64,000 nucleotides of DNA, taken from NCBI RefSeq assembly GCF_014172375.1, contig NZ_WNXD01000002.1, positions 310,001 through 374,000 of the forward strand. The letters run 5' to 3'. Shown in pieces: positions 25,123 through 34,314 of this stretch. Source of the DNA: Pedobacter planticolens. Lineage in GTDB: Bacteria; Bacteroidota; Bacteroidia; Sphingobacteriales; Sphingobacteriaceae. The position numbers were made by a program, and so were the translations under genes. Each line of letters opens with the position of its first letter. Within the stretch, counting starts at the first letter, position 1. Under the pieces are notes generated by a model. The model worked only from the letters and a program-made list of their open reading frames with translations. It did no database searches and had not been told where the DNA came from.

Positions 25123-25512
25123 TTAAAGCTTCGCTTTAATTTTAATCGCAGCTTCTGCAAGTTCTTCTTGACTTGGTTTCAGTTTTTCTTTAGCAAAATT
25201 CATATCGCTCACATTATTCATTGGTATTAAATGAATGTGCGTATGCGGAACTTCCAATCCAATAACTGCTACACCTACTTTTTTACATGGAAATGCAATT
25301 TTAACAGCTTTTGCTACTTGTTTTGCAAACAGCGTTAAGCCAGTATATAGTTCATCTTCCATATCGAAAATATAATCAATTTCCTTTTTTGGAATAACCA
25401 ATACATGCCCCATCACTAATGGATTTACATCTAAAAACGCCATAAAATCCGTCGTTTCTGCTACAATATGTGCAGGAATTTCTCCGCTTACAATTTTTGA
25501 AAATATAGTCAT
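25123..25512 (-). CDS. HIT family nucleotide-binding hydrolase
   Basis: 129 aa. The histidine triad is HTHIHLIPM (about residue 97), preceded by PKKEIDYIFDM. Bacterial members (HinT type) hydrolyse phosphoramidates of AMP. It lies 81 bp downstream of greA on the same strand, an association I recall in other Bacteroidota. Confidence 0.94.
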   Translation of the reverse strand: MTIFSKIVSGEIPAHIVAETTDFMAFLDVNPLVMGHVLVIPKKEIDYIFDMEDELYTGLTLFAKQVAKAVKIAFPCKKVGVAVIGLEVPHTHIHLIPMNNVSDMNFAKEKLKPSQEELAEAAIKIKAKL

Positions 25513-25593
25513 GCAGTTATGAATTGTGGGGTTGAGTGTGCTATTTTACGAATCCAAACCCGTAACCCACAACATGCAACCCGTAGCACTATT

Positions 25594-26067
25594 TTATCTT
25601 GATATTTCTAGTATTTCAAATTCCATTTTACCAGCAGGCACTTGAATTTCGGTAGTATCACCAACAGATTTACCTAATAAACCTTGCGCAATTGGAGATT
25701 TTACTGAAATCTTTCCCGTTTTTAAATCAGCTTCGCTTTCTGCAACCAATTGATAAGTCATGGTTGCGCCGTTCTTTACATTTTTAATTTTAACAATAGA
25801 TAAAGCTAAAACCTTAGATAAATCTAGCTTACTTTCGTCAATTAACCTTGCTGTAGATAGCGCAGCGGACATTTTAGCAATTTTCGCCTCATGTAAACCT
25901 TGTGCTTCTTTTGCTGCATCATATTCTGCGTTTTCAGACAAATCGCCTTTATCTCTAGCTTCTGCAATAGCTTTTGATATTGCAGCTCTGTCTGAAGTTT
26001 TTAATCTATGTAATTCCTCTTTCAGTTTATCTAAACCCTCTTGAGTATAATAAGTTACGTCTGACAT
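25594..26067 (-). CDS. greA: transcription elongation factor GreA
   Basis: 157 aa from the ATG at 26067 (MSDVTYYTQEGLDKL); an ATG at 26088 adds 7 residues not typical of the family. Rescues backtracked RNA polymerase. The N-terminal coiled coil carries the acidic tip DLSENAEYDAAKE (about 40-52), and the C-terminal FKBP-like domain has SPIAQGLLGKSVGD and a closing FEILEI. The gene has a long leader with a terminator-like hairpin. Confidence 0.97.
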   Translation of the reverse strand: MSDVTYYTQEGLDKLKEELHRLKTSDRAAISKAIAEARDKGDLSENAEYDAAKEAQGLHEAKIAKMSAALSTARLIDESKLDLSKVLALSIVKIKNVKNGATMTYQLVAESEADLKTGKISVKSPIAQGLLGKSVGDTTEIQVPAGKMEFEILEISR

Positions 26068-26093
26068 ACTTAATTGTTTTTTTATCAAATCCT

Positions 26094-26140
26094 CTAAAAA
26101 ACAAACAAGACTACATCGGCCATTAGCCTACATAGTCTTG
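26094..26140 (-). terminator. terminator-like hairpin in the greA leader
   Basis: Minus strand: CAAGACTA (26133-26140) pairs with TAGTCTTG (26106-26113), continued inward by seven more positions with one mismatch and two G-U pairs, loop UAAUG, then UUUGUUUUUU. No gene lies upstream on this strand (the next gene is divergent), so it acts on the greA transcript itself, 27 bp before the ATG. Confidence 0.7.
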
Positions 26141-26293
26141 CTTTGATTAAAACGAAGATATAAGGCAATTTTTACAAAAGCAAATATTTTGGTTTAAAAA
26201 ACATTTCCATAACAATAGTTAGTTCGCGTAAAAATAAGGTGATGTTTATACGCTGCCTATTATTTTCATTAATTTAGCTTAAAATAAAATCTC

Positions 26294-28168
26294 ATGAAAA
26301 AATTTATTCTCACGTTAGTATTGTTTATTTGTGCGACTACGCTGTTTGCGCAAGACTTATACATGCCCAGAAATATTAAGGCTGCCTATCAAAAAGGCAC
26401 TCGTTCTTTGGATGGGAAACCTGGTAAAAATTACTGGCAAAACCATGGTAAATACAACATGGAAATCACCGTTAATACCGATACAAAAATTGTAAGTGGA
26501 ACAGAAAGTATTGATTATTCGAACAACAGTAGAGACACCTTAAAGACGATTACTATTCGTTTTGTAAATAATTTACACAAGCCAACTTCACCAAGAGGCG
26601 GCGGAGTGAGCGAAGATTTTTTATCTGCCGGATTAACAATTACTTCCCTAAAAATTAACGGCGAAGTATATAATGTAAACACTAAAGGTTGGGGTACAAC
26701 CGGAGATGTGAGGTTAAAATCTCCACTATTACCTGGTCAAAAAGCATTATTAAATATCGACTGGAATTATCCGTTATCAAAAGAAAGCGGCCGTGAGGGA
26801 CAAATAGATCCAACAACTATGTACGTGGCATATAGTTATCCTCGTGTTTCGGTTTACGATGATTATAATGGATGGGATAGATTGCCACACACCGATCGTC
26901 AAGAGTTTTATAACGATTTTAACGATTATGTTTTCTCTATAAAGGCCCCTAAAAACTTTGTAGTTTATGCCACAGGCGATTTATTAAATCCTGATGAGGT
27001 TTTACAACCAGAATTTGCAGCTCGATTAAAAAAATCATACACCAGTGATGAAGTAATCCATGTGGCTACCGAACAAGAAATGAAAAGCGGTAAAGTTACG
27101 TTACAAAACGACTGGAATACTTGGAAATTCTCTGTAAACAACATCGTTGACGTTTGTTTTGGCTTAAGTAGCACCTATTTATGGGATGCTGGAAGTGTAA
27201 TTGTAGATAATAAAACCAACCGCAGAGTAAGTACTCAGGCAGCATACGATGTTAAAGGAACAGATTTTGTCAACTCTGTAAAAAACAACAATTATGCATT
27301 GGCTTGGTTCTCTAATAACTGGCCAGGAGTTCCTTATCCGTTCTCTAAAATGACTGCTTTCCAAGGTTTTGCTGACATGGAATACCCTGGAATGGTAAAT
27401 GATTCACAAACTGGCGATGCAACTTTTGCGCAGCTAGTACAAGATCATGAAATTGCACATACTTACTTCCCATTTTATATGGGGATAAACGAAACTCGTT
27501 ATGCGTTTATGGATGAAGGCTGGGCAACTACATTAGAATATTTAATCGGCATTGCCGAACATGGTAAAGATGCTGCTGACAAGTTCTATAAATCCTTTAG
27601 AGTTCAGCGTTACATTAACGATAAATCTGCCGAAGAAGATCAGCCTATAATTTCTATGTCGAGCCAATTATCTGGTGCTGGCTATGGCAATAACTCATAT
27701 GGAAAAGCTTCTTTATCTTACTTAGCGTTAAAAGATATGTTAGGCGATGATTTATTTAAAACTGCTTTACACACTTATATGGATAATTGGAATGGCAAAC
27801 ATCCAATTCCATGGGATTACTTTAACTCGATGAATAGTGGTGCTAAACAAAACTTAAACTGGTTTTTTAACAATTGGTTTTTCAGCAATAATTATATCGA
27901 TTTAGCTTTAACTAAAGTATCAGCAACTGCTGGAAAAAATGTTGTTTCCATTAAAAATGAAGGTGGTTTTGCCATTCCTTTTGATGTAAATATTACTTAC
28001 GCTGATGGCTCTAAACAAACGTTGCACCAAACACCAGCGGTGTGGAAAGCAAATCAGAAAATGGCTACGGTAAGTTTTAGCAGCAAGAAAAAAGTACAAT
28101 CTGTTGCACTTGATGGAGGCATTTTTATGGATGCTACTCCTAAAGATAATACTTGGCAAGGGAAATAG
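26294..28168 (+). CDS. secreted M1 family metallopeptidase
   Basis: 624 aa with a signal peptide (MKKFILTLVLFICATTLFAQ). Zinc aminopeptidase signature HEIAH at 385-389, followed exactly 18 residues later by the third ligand E408 (FMDEGW). The GAMEN-like exopeptidase stretch appears as GFADMEYPGM, 20 residues before. An N-terminal beta domain and a C-terminal helical/beta part complete the M1 fold. Likely digests peptides in the periplasm or outside the cell. A strong terminator follows. Confidence 0.94.
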   Translation: MKKFILTLVLFICATTLFAQDLYMPRNIKAAYQKGTRSLDGKPGKNYWQNHGKYNMEITVNTDTKIVSGTESIDYSNNSRDTLKTITIRFVNNLHKPTSPRGGGVSEDFLSAGLTITSLKINGEVYNVNTKGWGTTGDVRLKSPLLPGQKALLNIDWNYPLSKESGREGQIDPTTMYVAYSYPRVSVYDDYNGWDRLPHTDRQEFYNDFNDYVFSIKAPKNFVVYATGDLLNPDEVLQPEFAARLKKSYTSDEVIHVATEQEMKSGKVTLQNDWNTWKFSVNNIVDVCFGLSSTYLWDAGSVIVDNKTNRRVSTQAAYDVKGTDFVNSVKNNNYALAWFSNNWPGVPYPFSKMTAFQGFADMEYPGMVNDSQTGDATFAQLVQDHEIAHTYFPFYMGINETRYAFMDEGWATTLEYLIGIAEHGKDAADKFYKSFRVQRYINDKSAEEDQPIISMSSQLSGAGYGNNSYGKASLSYLALKDMLGDDLFKTALHTYMDNWNGKHPIPWDYFNSMNSGAKQNLNWFFNNWFFSNNYIDLALTKVSATAGKNVVSIKNEGGFAIPFDVNITYADGSKQTLHQTPAVWKANQKMATVSFSSKKKVQSVALDGGIFMDATPKDNTWQGK

Positions 28169-28180
28169 TTATCAAATAAT

Positions 28181-28237
28181 AAGCCACAGATTAGCAGATT
28201 AATGAACTTAAATCTGCTAATCTGTGGCTTTCTTTTT
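28181..28237. terminator. strong rho-independent terminator
   Basis: Perfect 20-bp stem (28181-28200 with 28211-28230) followed by TCTTTTT. Its outer sequence AAGCCACAGA/TCTGTGGCTT recurs in the terminator at 41553. Confidence 0.92.
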
Positions 28238-28285
28238 CCTGCCGTCATTGCTTCGCTAAACTCTCAATAACGACTTTGATAAAAA

Positions 28286-28816
28286 CTATTCGACTGAGTC
28301 GTTTTGTTCCCTACTTTGTTTATCTATAAACTTAGCTATAAGTTTACTGTTAGTCATAAGTAAATAACCGATACTGGTTTTTACAAATTGAAATATGATC
28401 CAACCAGAAGTTGGGCTTTCTCCAAATACATTTCTCTGTTGAAAATACATAAATATCTGTTTGCAAAGCTGTGGTAAGCTATCAACGAATATAAGCCCAC
28501 CAATAACTATAGTTGCAATAGACAGAACCGTTGTACTTTTGATATTAAGTTCAATCTTTTCTTCCAAAAACCCGTTTTCAAGATGCATTTTATCTATGAG
28601 CCATGAGGTTTTGAAAAGAAGTAACCTCAAAACAAGGATATAAATTATAATGGTTAACAACAAAAGAGCTATTATGGTTCCATAAAAATTATTCTCATTG
28701 TTAAATCGCAAAGTTGAAAGCGTTGATAAGAATTGTTGTATAACTGTTATACTTTCAATCACTAACCAAATACCTAAAATCTTAATAAAGATTGTCCAAA
28801 AGGTTCTTATGGTCAT
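28286..28816 (-). CDS. unknown membrane protein, four TM segments (176 aa)
   Basis: Not recognised. Four hydrophobic segments: about 10-32 (TIFIKILGIWLVIESITVI), 45-70 (IIALLLLTIIIYILVLRLLLF), 95-118 (VLSIATIVIGGLIFV) and 135-160 (SGWIIFQFVKTSIGYLLM). The end is charged. It starts 6 bp after the OsmC-like gene, so the two are likely one transcript. Confidence 0.7.
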   Translation of the reverse strand: MTIRTFWTIFIKILGIWLVIESITVIQQFLSTLSTLRFNNENNFYGTIIALLLLTIIIYILVLRLLLFKTSWLIDKMHLENGFLEEKIELNIKSTTVLSIATIVIGGLIFVDSLPQLCKQIFMYFQQRNVFGESPTSGWIIFQFVKTSIGYLLMTNSKLIAKFIDKQSREQNDSVE

Positions 28817-28822
28817 ACTAAA

Positions 28823-29299
28823 TTACTCGTTAATAGCCGTACAGCTTGGCTTATGCTTAACTGGAAAATTTAATGAATTAGCAATAAAGCACATTTTATT
28901 CGCTTCTTCATGAAGTGAGTTGGCTAAATCTTTTTGCTCTTTTTTAGAAATCACCACTTCAGGCTGCAATAAAACTTCTTTAAACTGACCACTACCATCG
29001 GCGTTTTCTTCCATAATGCCAATCGCGTTGTCTTTATATTCCATTACAACGATGTCGTTTTTAGAACATAAATGTAAATACCATAACATGTGACAAGAAG
29101 AAACTGAAGAAAGCAATAAATCTTCTGGATTGTATTTTGTTTTATCACCTAGAAATACTGAATCCGACGAACCAGAAATTGGTGCTTTATTTTCAATAGA
29201 CACTACAAAATCGCGGTCGTAAGAGCGATAATCCATTGTTCCCGAACCTTTGTTACCTGCCCAAACCAAATTGGTTTTATATTGATGTTCTTTTGCCAT
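28823..29299 (-). CDS. OsmC family protein
   Basis: 158 aa. OsmC/Ohr-type peroxide reductase fold: an N-terminal YKTNLVWAGNKGSGT strand pair, the PEDLLLSSVSSCHMLWYLHL helix with its cysteine (about 73), and a C-terminal second cysteine in EEANKMCFIANSL. This YhfA-like pattern suggests thiol-dependent hydroperoxide reduction, but substrate is unknown. Confidence 0.9.
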   Translation of the reverse strand: MAKEHQYKTNLVWAGNKGSGTMDYRSYDRDFVVSIENKAPISGSSDSVFLGDKTKYNPEDLLLSSVSSCHMLWYLHLCSKNDIVVMEYKDNAIGIMEENADGSGQFKEVLLQPEVVISKKEQKDLANSLHEEANKMCFIANSLNFPVKHKPSCTAINE

Positions 29300-29339
29300 A
29301 AGATATTTGATGTTTTGTTCTTATGAGCAATTTAGGGAT

Positions 29340-30269
29340 TTATAATTTGATTTCCGATAGTTTTTGAGCCAAAACTTCAGAAATTTTACGATACGAATCA
29401 AAGGTCCATCCGCCAACGTGGGGAGTTAAAATTACCTTGCCCGATTTTTTCAAATCATCAAACCAAGGTTGCTCGCCCAACGCTGGAAATTTTTCAGTTT
29501 CTAATACATCTAAACCAGCGCCTAAAATTTTGCCGTTTTTTATTTTATCCAGCACAGCTGATGTATTTACAATTTCACCCCTTGCCGTATTGATAAAAAA
29601 GATTGGTTTTTTGAAATGATATAAATATTCTTCGTTAACCATTTGCTTGGTTTCCTTTGTTAACGGAACATGTAAGCTCAAAACATCACTTTGCTTTACA
29701 ATTTCTTCCATACTCACTTCTCGAGCATAAGCATCGCTAAAGCCAGTTTTATATTTATCGTAAGCAATTACATTTACTTCAAAACCCGAAAGTTTTTTAG
29801 CAAAACTTCGCCCCATAAAGCCATAACCAATAATTCCAATGGTTTTGCCTTTTAATTCGTAACCACGATTATCTTCTCTATCCCAAATTCCGTTTCTAAT
29901 TTCTGTATCCGCTTTGCGAAAATTATTCATTAACGAAAGTAAAAGACCAATAGCATGTTCGCCAACTGCATCTCTATTTCCTTCAGGCGCATTAATTAAT
30001 TGGATATTTCTTTCGGCCGCATCAGCTTCATCAATATTATCTAAACCCGCCCCTGCCCTGGCCACAAACTTTAAATTCGGCGCTAAATCAAATAATTCCT
30101 TATCAATTCTAAATTTAGTACGAACAGCGATACCCGTATAATTTTTTATAACAGCTAATGTTTCAGCTCTCGTAATTAGAGGCAAATCATCTACTTCAAA
30201 ACCTAAAGCAATGGCTTGTTCCTTAAACATAGGGTGGAGATCATCTATAATTAAAATCTTTTTGCTCAT
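29340..30269 (-). CDS. D-2-hydroxyacid dehydrogenase (SerA-like, no ACT domain)
   Basis: 309 aa. NAD-binding GIIGYGFMGRSFA (about 147-159), and the catalytic triad regions: RAGAGLDNID, the Glu in ARGEIVN/LETEKFP and the His in TPHVGGWTFDS. It resembles 3-phosphoglycerate dehydrogenase but is short and lacks an ACT domain, so it may act on another 2-hydroxyacid. It starts 2 bp after rsmA. Confidence 0.9.
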   Translation of the reverse strand: MSKKILIIDDLHPMFKEQAIALGFEVDDLPLITRAETLAVIKNYTGIAVRTKFRIDKELFDLAPNLKFVARAGAGLDNIDEADAAERNIQLINAPEGNRDAVGEHAIGLLLSLMNNFRKADTEIRNGIWDREDNRGYELKGKTIGIIGYGFMGRSFAKKLSGFEVNVIAYDKYKTGFSDAYAREVSMEEIVKQSDVLSLHVPLTKETKQMVNEEYLYHFKKPIFFINTARGEIVNTSAVLDKIKNGKILGAGLDVLETEKFPALGEQPWFDDLKKSGKVILTPHVGGWTFDSYRKISEVLAQKLSEIKL

Positions 30270-30271
30270 TG

Positions 30272-31057
30272 TTACTGACCTGTTAAAAAACTAAGATGTT
30301 GAGTTAAGGTTATGAAGTCTTCCACACTTAATTGCTCAGCACGTTTATCAAAAAACGGATGATTATCCATTTTATCTTTAGCAATTGTGCCAGATAATGC
30401 GTTACGTAAAGTTTTACGACGTTGATTAAATCCACCTTTTACCGTACGCCAAAACAGCTTTTCATCACATGGCAAAGTTTCCATGTTATTTCTACTTAAG
30501 CGAATAACACCAGAATTTACTTTTGGCGGCGGATTAAAAGTGCCTGGTTTTACTGTAAATAGATATTCGATATCGTAATAAGCTTGTATCAAAACGCTTA
30601 AAATTCCGTATTCTTTGGTCCCAGATTTTGATGCACAACGTTCTGCAACTTCTTTTTGAAACATCCCCACCATTTCTACTACGTTATCTTTATGCTCTAA
30701 AATTTTAAATAAAATCTGAGATGAAATATTATACGGAAAGTTGCCTATTACAGCGAATTTACCTGGGAAAACTGAAGTTAAGTCTAGTTTTAAAAAATCT
30801 CCGCTAATTAATCGTTCTCCCAACTGGGGATATTTAGCTGCTAAAAAAGCGACAGATTCTACATCAATATCAATCAAAAAAGTTTCTAAATCTTCTCTCG
30901 CCAATAGGATATCGGAAAGAATACCCATTCCAGGTCCAACTTCCAAAACTTGATGGTACTGATCGGTATGAATAAGGCCATTTACAATTTTCTCGGCAAT
31001 TTTTTTGTCGGTTAAAAAGTGCTGACCTAAATGTTTTTTCGCTTTTACTAAACTCAT
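30272..31057 (-). CDS. rsmA: 16S rRNA dimethyladenosine methyltransferase RsmA (KsgA)
   Basis: 261 aa. Dimethylates A1518/A1519 of 16S rRNA. Seen: KKHLGQHFLTD at the N-terminus, SAM motif VLEVGPGMGILSD (about 38-50), the catalytic NFPYNIS (NLPYN type, about 108) and the C-terminal FNQRRKTLRNAL. It is divergent from pdxA, with a -7 box only five bases before the ATG. Confidence 0.97.
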   Translation of the reverse strand: MSLVKAKKHLGQHFLTDKKIAEKIVNGLIHTDQYHQVLEVGPGMGILSDILLAREDLETFLIDIDVESVAFLAAKYPQLGERLISGDFLKLDLTSVFPGKFAVIGNFPYNISSQILFKILEHKDNVVEMVGMFQKEVAERCASKSGTKEYGILSVLIQAYYDIEYLFTVKPGTFNPPPKVNSGVIRLSRNNMETLPCDEKLFWRTVKGGFNQRRKTLRNALSGTIAKDKMDNHPFFDKRAEQLSVEDFITLTQHLSFLTGQ

Positions 31058-31062
31058 TGCCG

Positions 31063-31070
31063 CAAAGTTA
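31063..31070 (-). promoter_or_regulatory. rsmA -7 box abutting the start codon
   Basis: Minus strand TAACTTTG, followed by CGGCA and the ATG. A start site at the usual distance would leave a leader of 0-2 nt. Confidence 0.5.
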
Positions 31071-31222
31071 AGGTTTTTATCTGTTCATCAGTTCATTCGC
31101 AATTAGTCATTTGCGCTATACCTAATGAGCTAGCCAACAAATGATACTATTGAACTTCTCTATTATTTTTATAACTGTTTAATTCAAAATCGTTAATTTG
31201 CGCTAAATTCTTTTAATACAGC

Positions 31223-32302
31223 ATGAGCGATAAAGTTAAAATAGGTATAAGTATTGGCGATATAAATGGCATTGGGCTAGAGGTTATTTTAAAAACTTTG
31301 GCCGAAAGTAAAATGCTAGATTATTGTACTCCAATAGTTTACGGACATACAAAAGTGGCGTCTTTTCATAGAAAGGCTTTACAAATGAGTGATTTCGTTT
31401 TTAATGTAATCAACAAAGCTGCAGATGCAAATCCACGTAAAGCAAACATGATTAATTGTTGGGAAGAAGATGTAAAAATTGACTTAGGTATAGCTAATGA
31501 AATTGGCGGAAAATATGCTTTATTATCTCTACAAAAAGCAACTGATGATTTAGTAAGCGGCGCAATTGATGCTTTAGTTACTGCGCCAATTAATAAAAAT
31601 AATATACAGTCAGAGAATTTTAGTTTTCCTGGTCATACCGAATATTTACAAGAACGCAGCGAAAGTAACGATGTACTAATGTTTTTAATTAGTGAAACTT
31701 TACGTGTCGGTGTAGTTACTGGTCATATCCCTGTTTTAGAAGTACCAACGGCGATTAGTCATGAAAAAATTGTTAAAAAACTTCAACTCATTAACGATAG
31801 TTTGAAGAAAGATTTCTGGATTGAAAAGCCAAAAATTGCAGTTTTAGGTTTAAATCCTCATGCTAGTGATAACGGATTATTAGGTAAAGAAGAAGCAGAA
31901 ATTATTTCGCCAGCGATCCAAGAAGCATTTGATAAAGGCATCATTTGTTTTGGTCCATACCCTGCTGATGGCTTTTTTGGCAATGGCACTTACAAACAAT
32001 TCGATGCGGTTTTAGCCATGTACCACGATCAAGGTTTAATTCCTTTTAAAACCATCGCATTTAGTACTGGCGTAAATTATACTGCAGGTTTAAAATTTGT
32101 GCGCACTTCTCCAGATCATGGAACTGGATATGATATTGCTGGTAAAAACTTAGCCGATCCAACTTCATTTATGGAAGCCATTTTTGCTGCTGTTCATATT
32201 GTAAAACATCGCAAAGAACAAGAAAACCTATTAAGTAACCAATTACGCACCGGCGGAAAATTAATAGAAACAGCGAGTGATGTGAAGGATGATGCGAATT
32301 AA
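31223..32302 (+). CDS. pdxA: 4-hydroxythreonine-4-phosphate dehydrogenase PdxA
   Basis: 359 aa. Pyridoxal phosphate synthesis (DXP-dependent route). N-terminal IGISIGDINGIGLEVILKTL, TAPINKNNIQ, a metal-binding FPGHTEYL histidine (about 137), and C-terminal MYHDQGLIPFKTIAF and SPDHGTGYDIAGK with further metal ligands. The next gene starts 2 bp downstream. Confidence 0.96.
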   Translation: MSDKVKIGISIGDINGIGLEVILKTLAESKMLDYCTPIVYGHTKVASFHRKALQMSDFVFNVINKAADANPRKANMINCWEEDVKIDLGIANEIGGKYALLSLQKATDDLVSGAIDALVTAPINKNNIQSENFSFPGHTEYLQERSESNDVLMFLISETLRVGVVTGHIPVLEVPTAISHEKIVKKLQLINDSLKKDFWIEKPKIAVLGLNPHASDNGLLGKEEAEIISPAIQEAFDKGIICFGPYPADGFFGNGTYKQFDAVLAMYHDQGLIPFKTIAFSTGVNYTAGLKFVRTSPDHGTGYDIAGKNLADPTSFMEAIFAAVHIVKHRKEQENLLSNQLRTGGKLIETASDVKDDAN

Positions 32303-32304
32303 GA

Positions 32305-33144
32305 ATGCAAAAGCTATCTCCAATCATACAGCCAAGAGAATTAATCAACTTAAATTCAAATGATTTTGTATTGATTGATGCAAGCGCTGGCTCAAAAACG
32401 AGATACGACGAAAATCATTTAGCTGGTGCATTATACATTGATTTAAATACTGATTTAGCAAATATTCAAGATTTCGCCGTTGGCGGAAGACATCCTTTGC
32501 CAACAGTTGAACAGTTTGCTGATGTTCTAAAATGTTTCGGAATTGATAAAACCACTCATGTTATTATTTACGATGATAAAAATAGCAGTAACGCCGCCGC
32601 TCGTTTTTGGTGGATGTTAAAAGCGATTAGACATGAAAAAGTTCAAGTTTTAAATGGCGGATTTAATGCTGCGATTAATGCTGGTTTTCCTACAAGTTCA
32701 AAAGTAGAAGAACCTAAAAACGCAGAAGATTATAAAATAACTAATTGGAATTTGCCATTAGTAGATATTAACGAAGTTGAAATCGCAAGTAAAACTAGCA
32801 ATAAAACTATTGTTGATGTAAGAGATGCAAATCGATTTGCAGGTTTAACAGAGCCTATAGATTTAATTGCAGGTCATATTCCAAATGCTATAAATATTCC
32901 ATTTACAGAAAATTTAGACGAAAACGGTTTATTCTTAGCTCCATCTATTTTAAAAGAAAAATACACTCACGCACTAGCTAATGTTAAGTTAGAAGATGTA
33001 ATTGTACATTGTGGTTCGGGCGTAACAGCTTGCCATATGCTTTTAGCAATGGATTACGCAGGATTAGAAATCCCGAAATTATACATAGGCTCTTGGAGCG
33101 AATGGAGCAGAAATAACAAAGACATGGTTTTGGCAGAAAAATAA
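32305..33144 (+). CDS. sulfurtransferase with two rhodanese domains
   Basis: 279 aa, the size of thiosulfate or 3-mercaptopyruvate sulfurtransferases. An inactive N-terminal rhodanese domain (about 1-130, LIDASAGSKTRYDENHLAGA) and a catalytic C-terminal one (about 150-279) with C236 in HCGSGVTACH. The CGSGVT loop is the 3-mercaptopyruvate type. It is coupled to pdxA by a 2-bp gap. Confidence 0.92.
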   Translation: MQKLSPIIQPRELINLNSNDFVLIDASAGSKTRYDENHLAGALYIDLNTDLANIQDFAVGGRHPLPTVEQFADVLKCFGIDKTTHVIIYDDKNSSNAAARFWWMLKAIRHEKVQVLNGGFNAAINAGFPTSSKVEEPKNAEDYKITNWNLPLVDINEVEIASKTSNKTIVDVRDANRFAGLTEPIDLIAGHIPNAINIPFTENLDENGLFLAPSILKEKYTHALANVKLEDVIVHCGSGVTACHMLLAMDYAGLEIPKLYIGSWSEWSRNNKDMVLAEK

Positions 33145-33150
33145 TGTCTA

Positions 33151-33342
33151 TTACCAATTCTCCTCTAAAAATTGCCGTCCAGAAGCCGTTATAACAGCCC
33201 ACCATTGTACGGAACTTCTATCAATTTTAATTAAACCTTCATTTTCTAGAGCGGTGTAATCTGCTTCTTCACCACCAAGAATAGAAGAACTCACTTGCTC
33301 ATTAATAATTGTCAACAAATCGATTTTTTCTTGCTTTTCCAT
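33151..33342 (-). CDS. small unknown protein (63 aa)
   Basis: From the ATG at 33342 (MEKQEKIDLLTIINEQV). Contains YTALENEGLIKIDRSSVQWWAVITASGRQFLEEN, which looks like the second half of a winged helix (helix, wing hairpin, helix). Function unknown. It converges on the sulfurtransferase gene with a 6-bp gap. Confidence 0.55.
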   Translation of the reverse strand: MEKQEKIDLLTIINEQVSSSILGGEEADYTALENEGLIKIDRSSVQWWAVITASGRQFLEENW

Positions 33343-33445
33343 TTTGAATATATTTTTAACATAAAACAACTAAAAAGCGATAAAGTTGTAAAGACTTGCA
33401 AAGTTTTAATTCTAAAAAAACATTTCATTTAATAAAAATATTTTC

Positions 33446-33453
33446 TACCTTTG
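33446..33453 (+). promoter_or_regulatory. promoter -7 box of the DUF177-rpmF-plsX-fabH cluster
   Basis: TACCTTTG, exact -7 consensus; the -33 position carries TTTC (33424-33427). The start codon lies 21 bp downstream. Confidence 0.6.
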
Positions 33454-33474
33454 CAGGCTAAAATTTAGTTACAA

Positions 33475-34008
33475 TTGAAGGCATTAAAACAATTTTCAAT
33501 CCCGTTTACAGGCTTAAAATTGGGCAAACATCAATTTGAATTTGAAGTTGATAAAAGCTTTCTTGATGCATTTGAGTACTCTTTGGTAAAAGATGGAGCA
33601 CTTAAAGTTGAAGTTGAATTAGATAAACAAGAAACAATGTTGATTTTGCATTTCCATATTTTGGGAACAATACAACTTAATTGTGATAAATGTTTAGCTG
33701 AGTTTTCACAACCAATTGAAGTTAATGAAAGGCAAATTGTAAAGTTTGCTGAAGACGATTTAGAAAGTGATGATTTAGAAATCATTATGCTAAATAAAAA
33801 GGAAAGTGCGTTAGATGTTTCGGAAATGATTTACGAATTCATCAACGTATCGGTACCTTATATAAATAACTGTGAACAAGCAGGTCAAGGTCAAAAATGC
33901 GATCCAGAAATGATTGCAACTTTAGATAAATTGGCAAGCGGAACGGCAGAAAAAGAAGAAGAACAAAATGACGACCCTCGTTGGGAAGCATTAAAAAAAT
34001 TAAAATAA
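33475..34008 (+). CDS. DUF177 (YceD-like) protein
   Basis: 177 aa with a TTG start at 33475 (reads MKALKQFSIPFTGLKLGKHQFEFEV). No ATG near this point gives the conserved N-terminus. A zinc-site-like pattern of cysteines is present: CDKC (about 62) and NCEQAGQGQKCDPE (about 135). YceD/DUF177 homologues are linked to 23S rRNA accumulation and almost always precede rpmF, as here (17-bp gap). Confidence 0.9.
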   Translation: MKALKQFSIPFTGLKLGKHQFEFEVDKSFLDAFEYSLVKDGALKVEVELDKQETMLILHFHILGTIQLNCDKCLAEFSQPIEVNERQIVKFAEDDLESDDLEIIMLNKKESALDVSEMIYEFINVSVPYINNCEQAGQGQKCDPEMIATLDKLASGTAEKEEEQNDDPRWEALKKLK

Positions 34009-34025
34009 TACTTAAATAAAGCACA

Positions 34026-34217
34026 ATGGCACATCCAAAACGCAAAATTTCTAAACAAAGAAGAGATAAAAGAAGAACTCACTATAAAGCTGTAGCTCCT
34101 TCTTTGGCAACATGCCAAACTACTGGTGCTATACACGTTCCTCACCATGCTTACAATGTTGATGGTAACTTGTACTACAACGGTAAATTAGTTATAGAAA
34201 ACACTTCAATAGGTTAA
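34026..34217 (+). CDS. rpmF: 50S ribosomal protein L32
   Basis: 63 aa, typical basic start [20 protein letters not shown], then a C-x-x-T type remnant of the zinc ribbon ([16 protein letters not shown]). The four-cysteine zinc site of some L32 forms is absent, so this is the zinc-free form. Part of the conserved DUF177-rpmF-plsX-fabH order. Confidence 0.97.
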   Translation: MAHPKRKISKQRRDKRRTHYKAVAPSLATCQTTGAIHVPHHAYNVDGNLYYNGKLVIENTSIG

Positions 34218-34314
34218 TTTTCTAAGAAAATTTTTGTGTTTTACATTGGTTTAAGTTTAACTTAGACTAATAATAGCAAAGCGATTTAGCTTAAACACAA
34301 AAGATTTTTTTACT

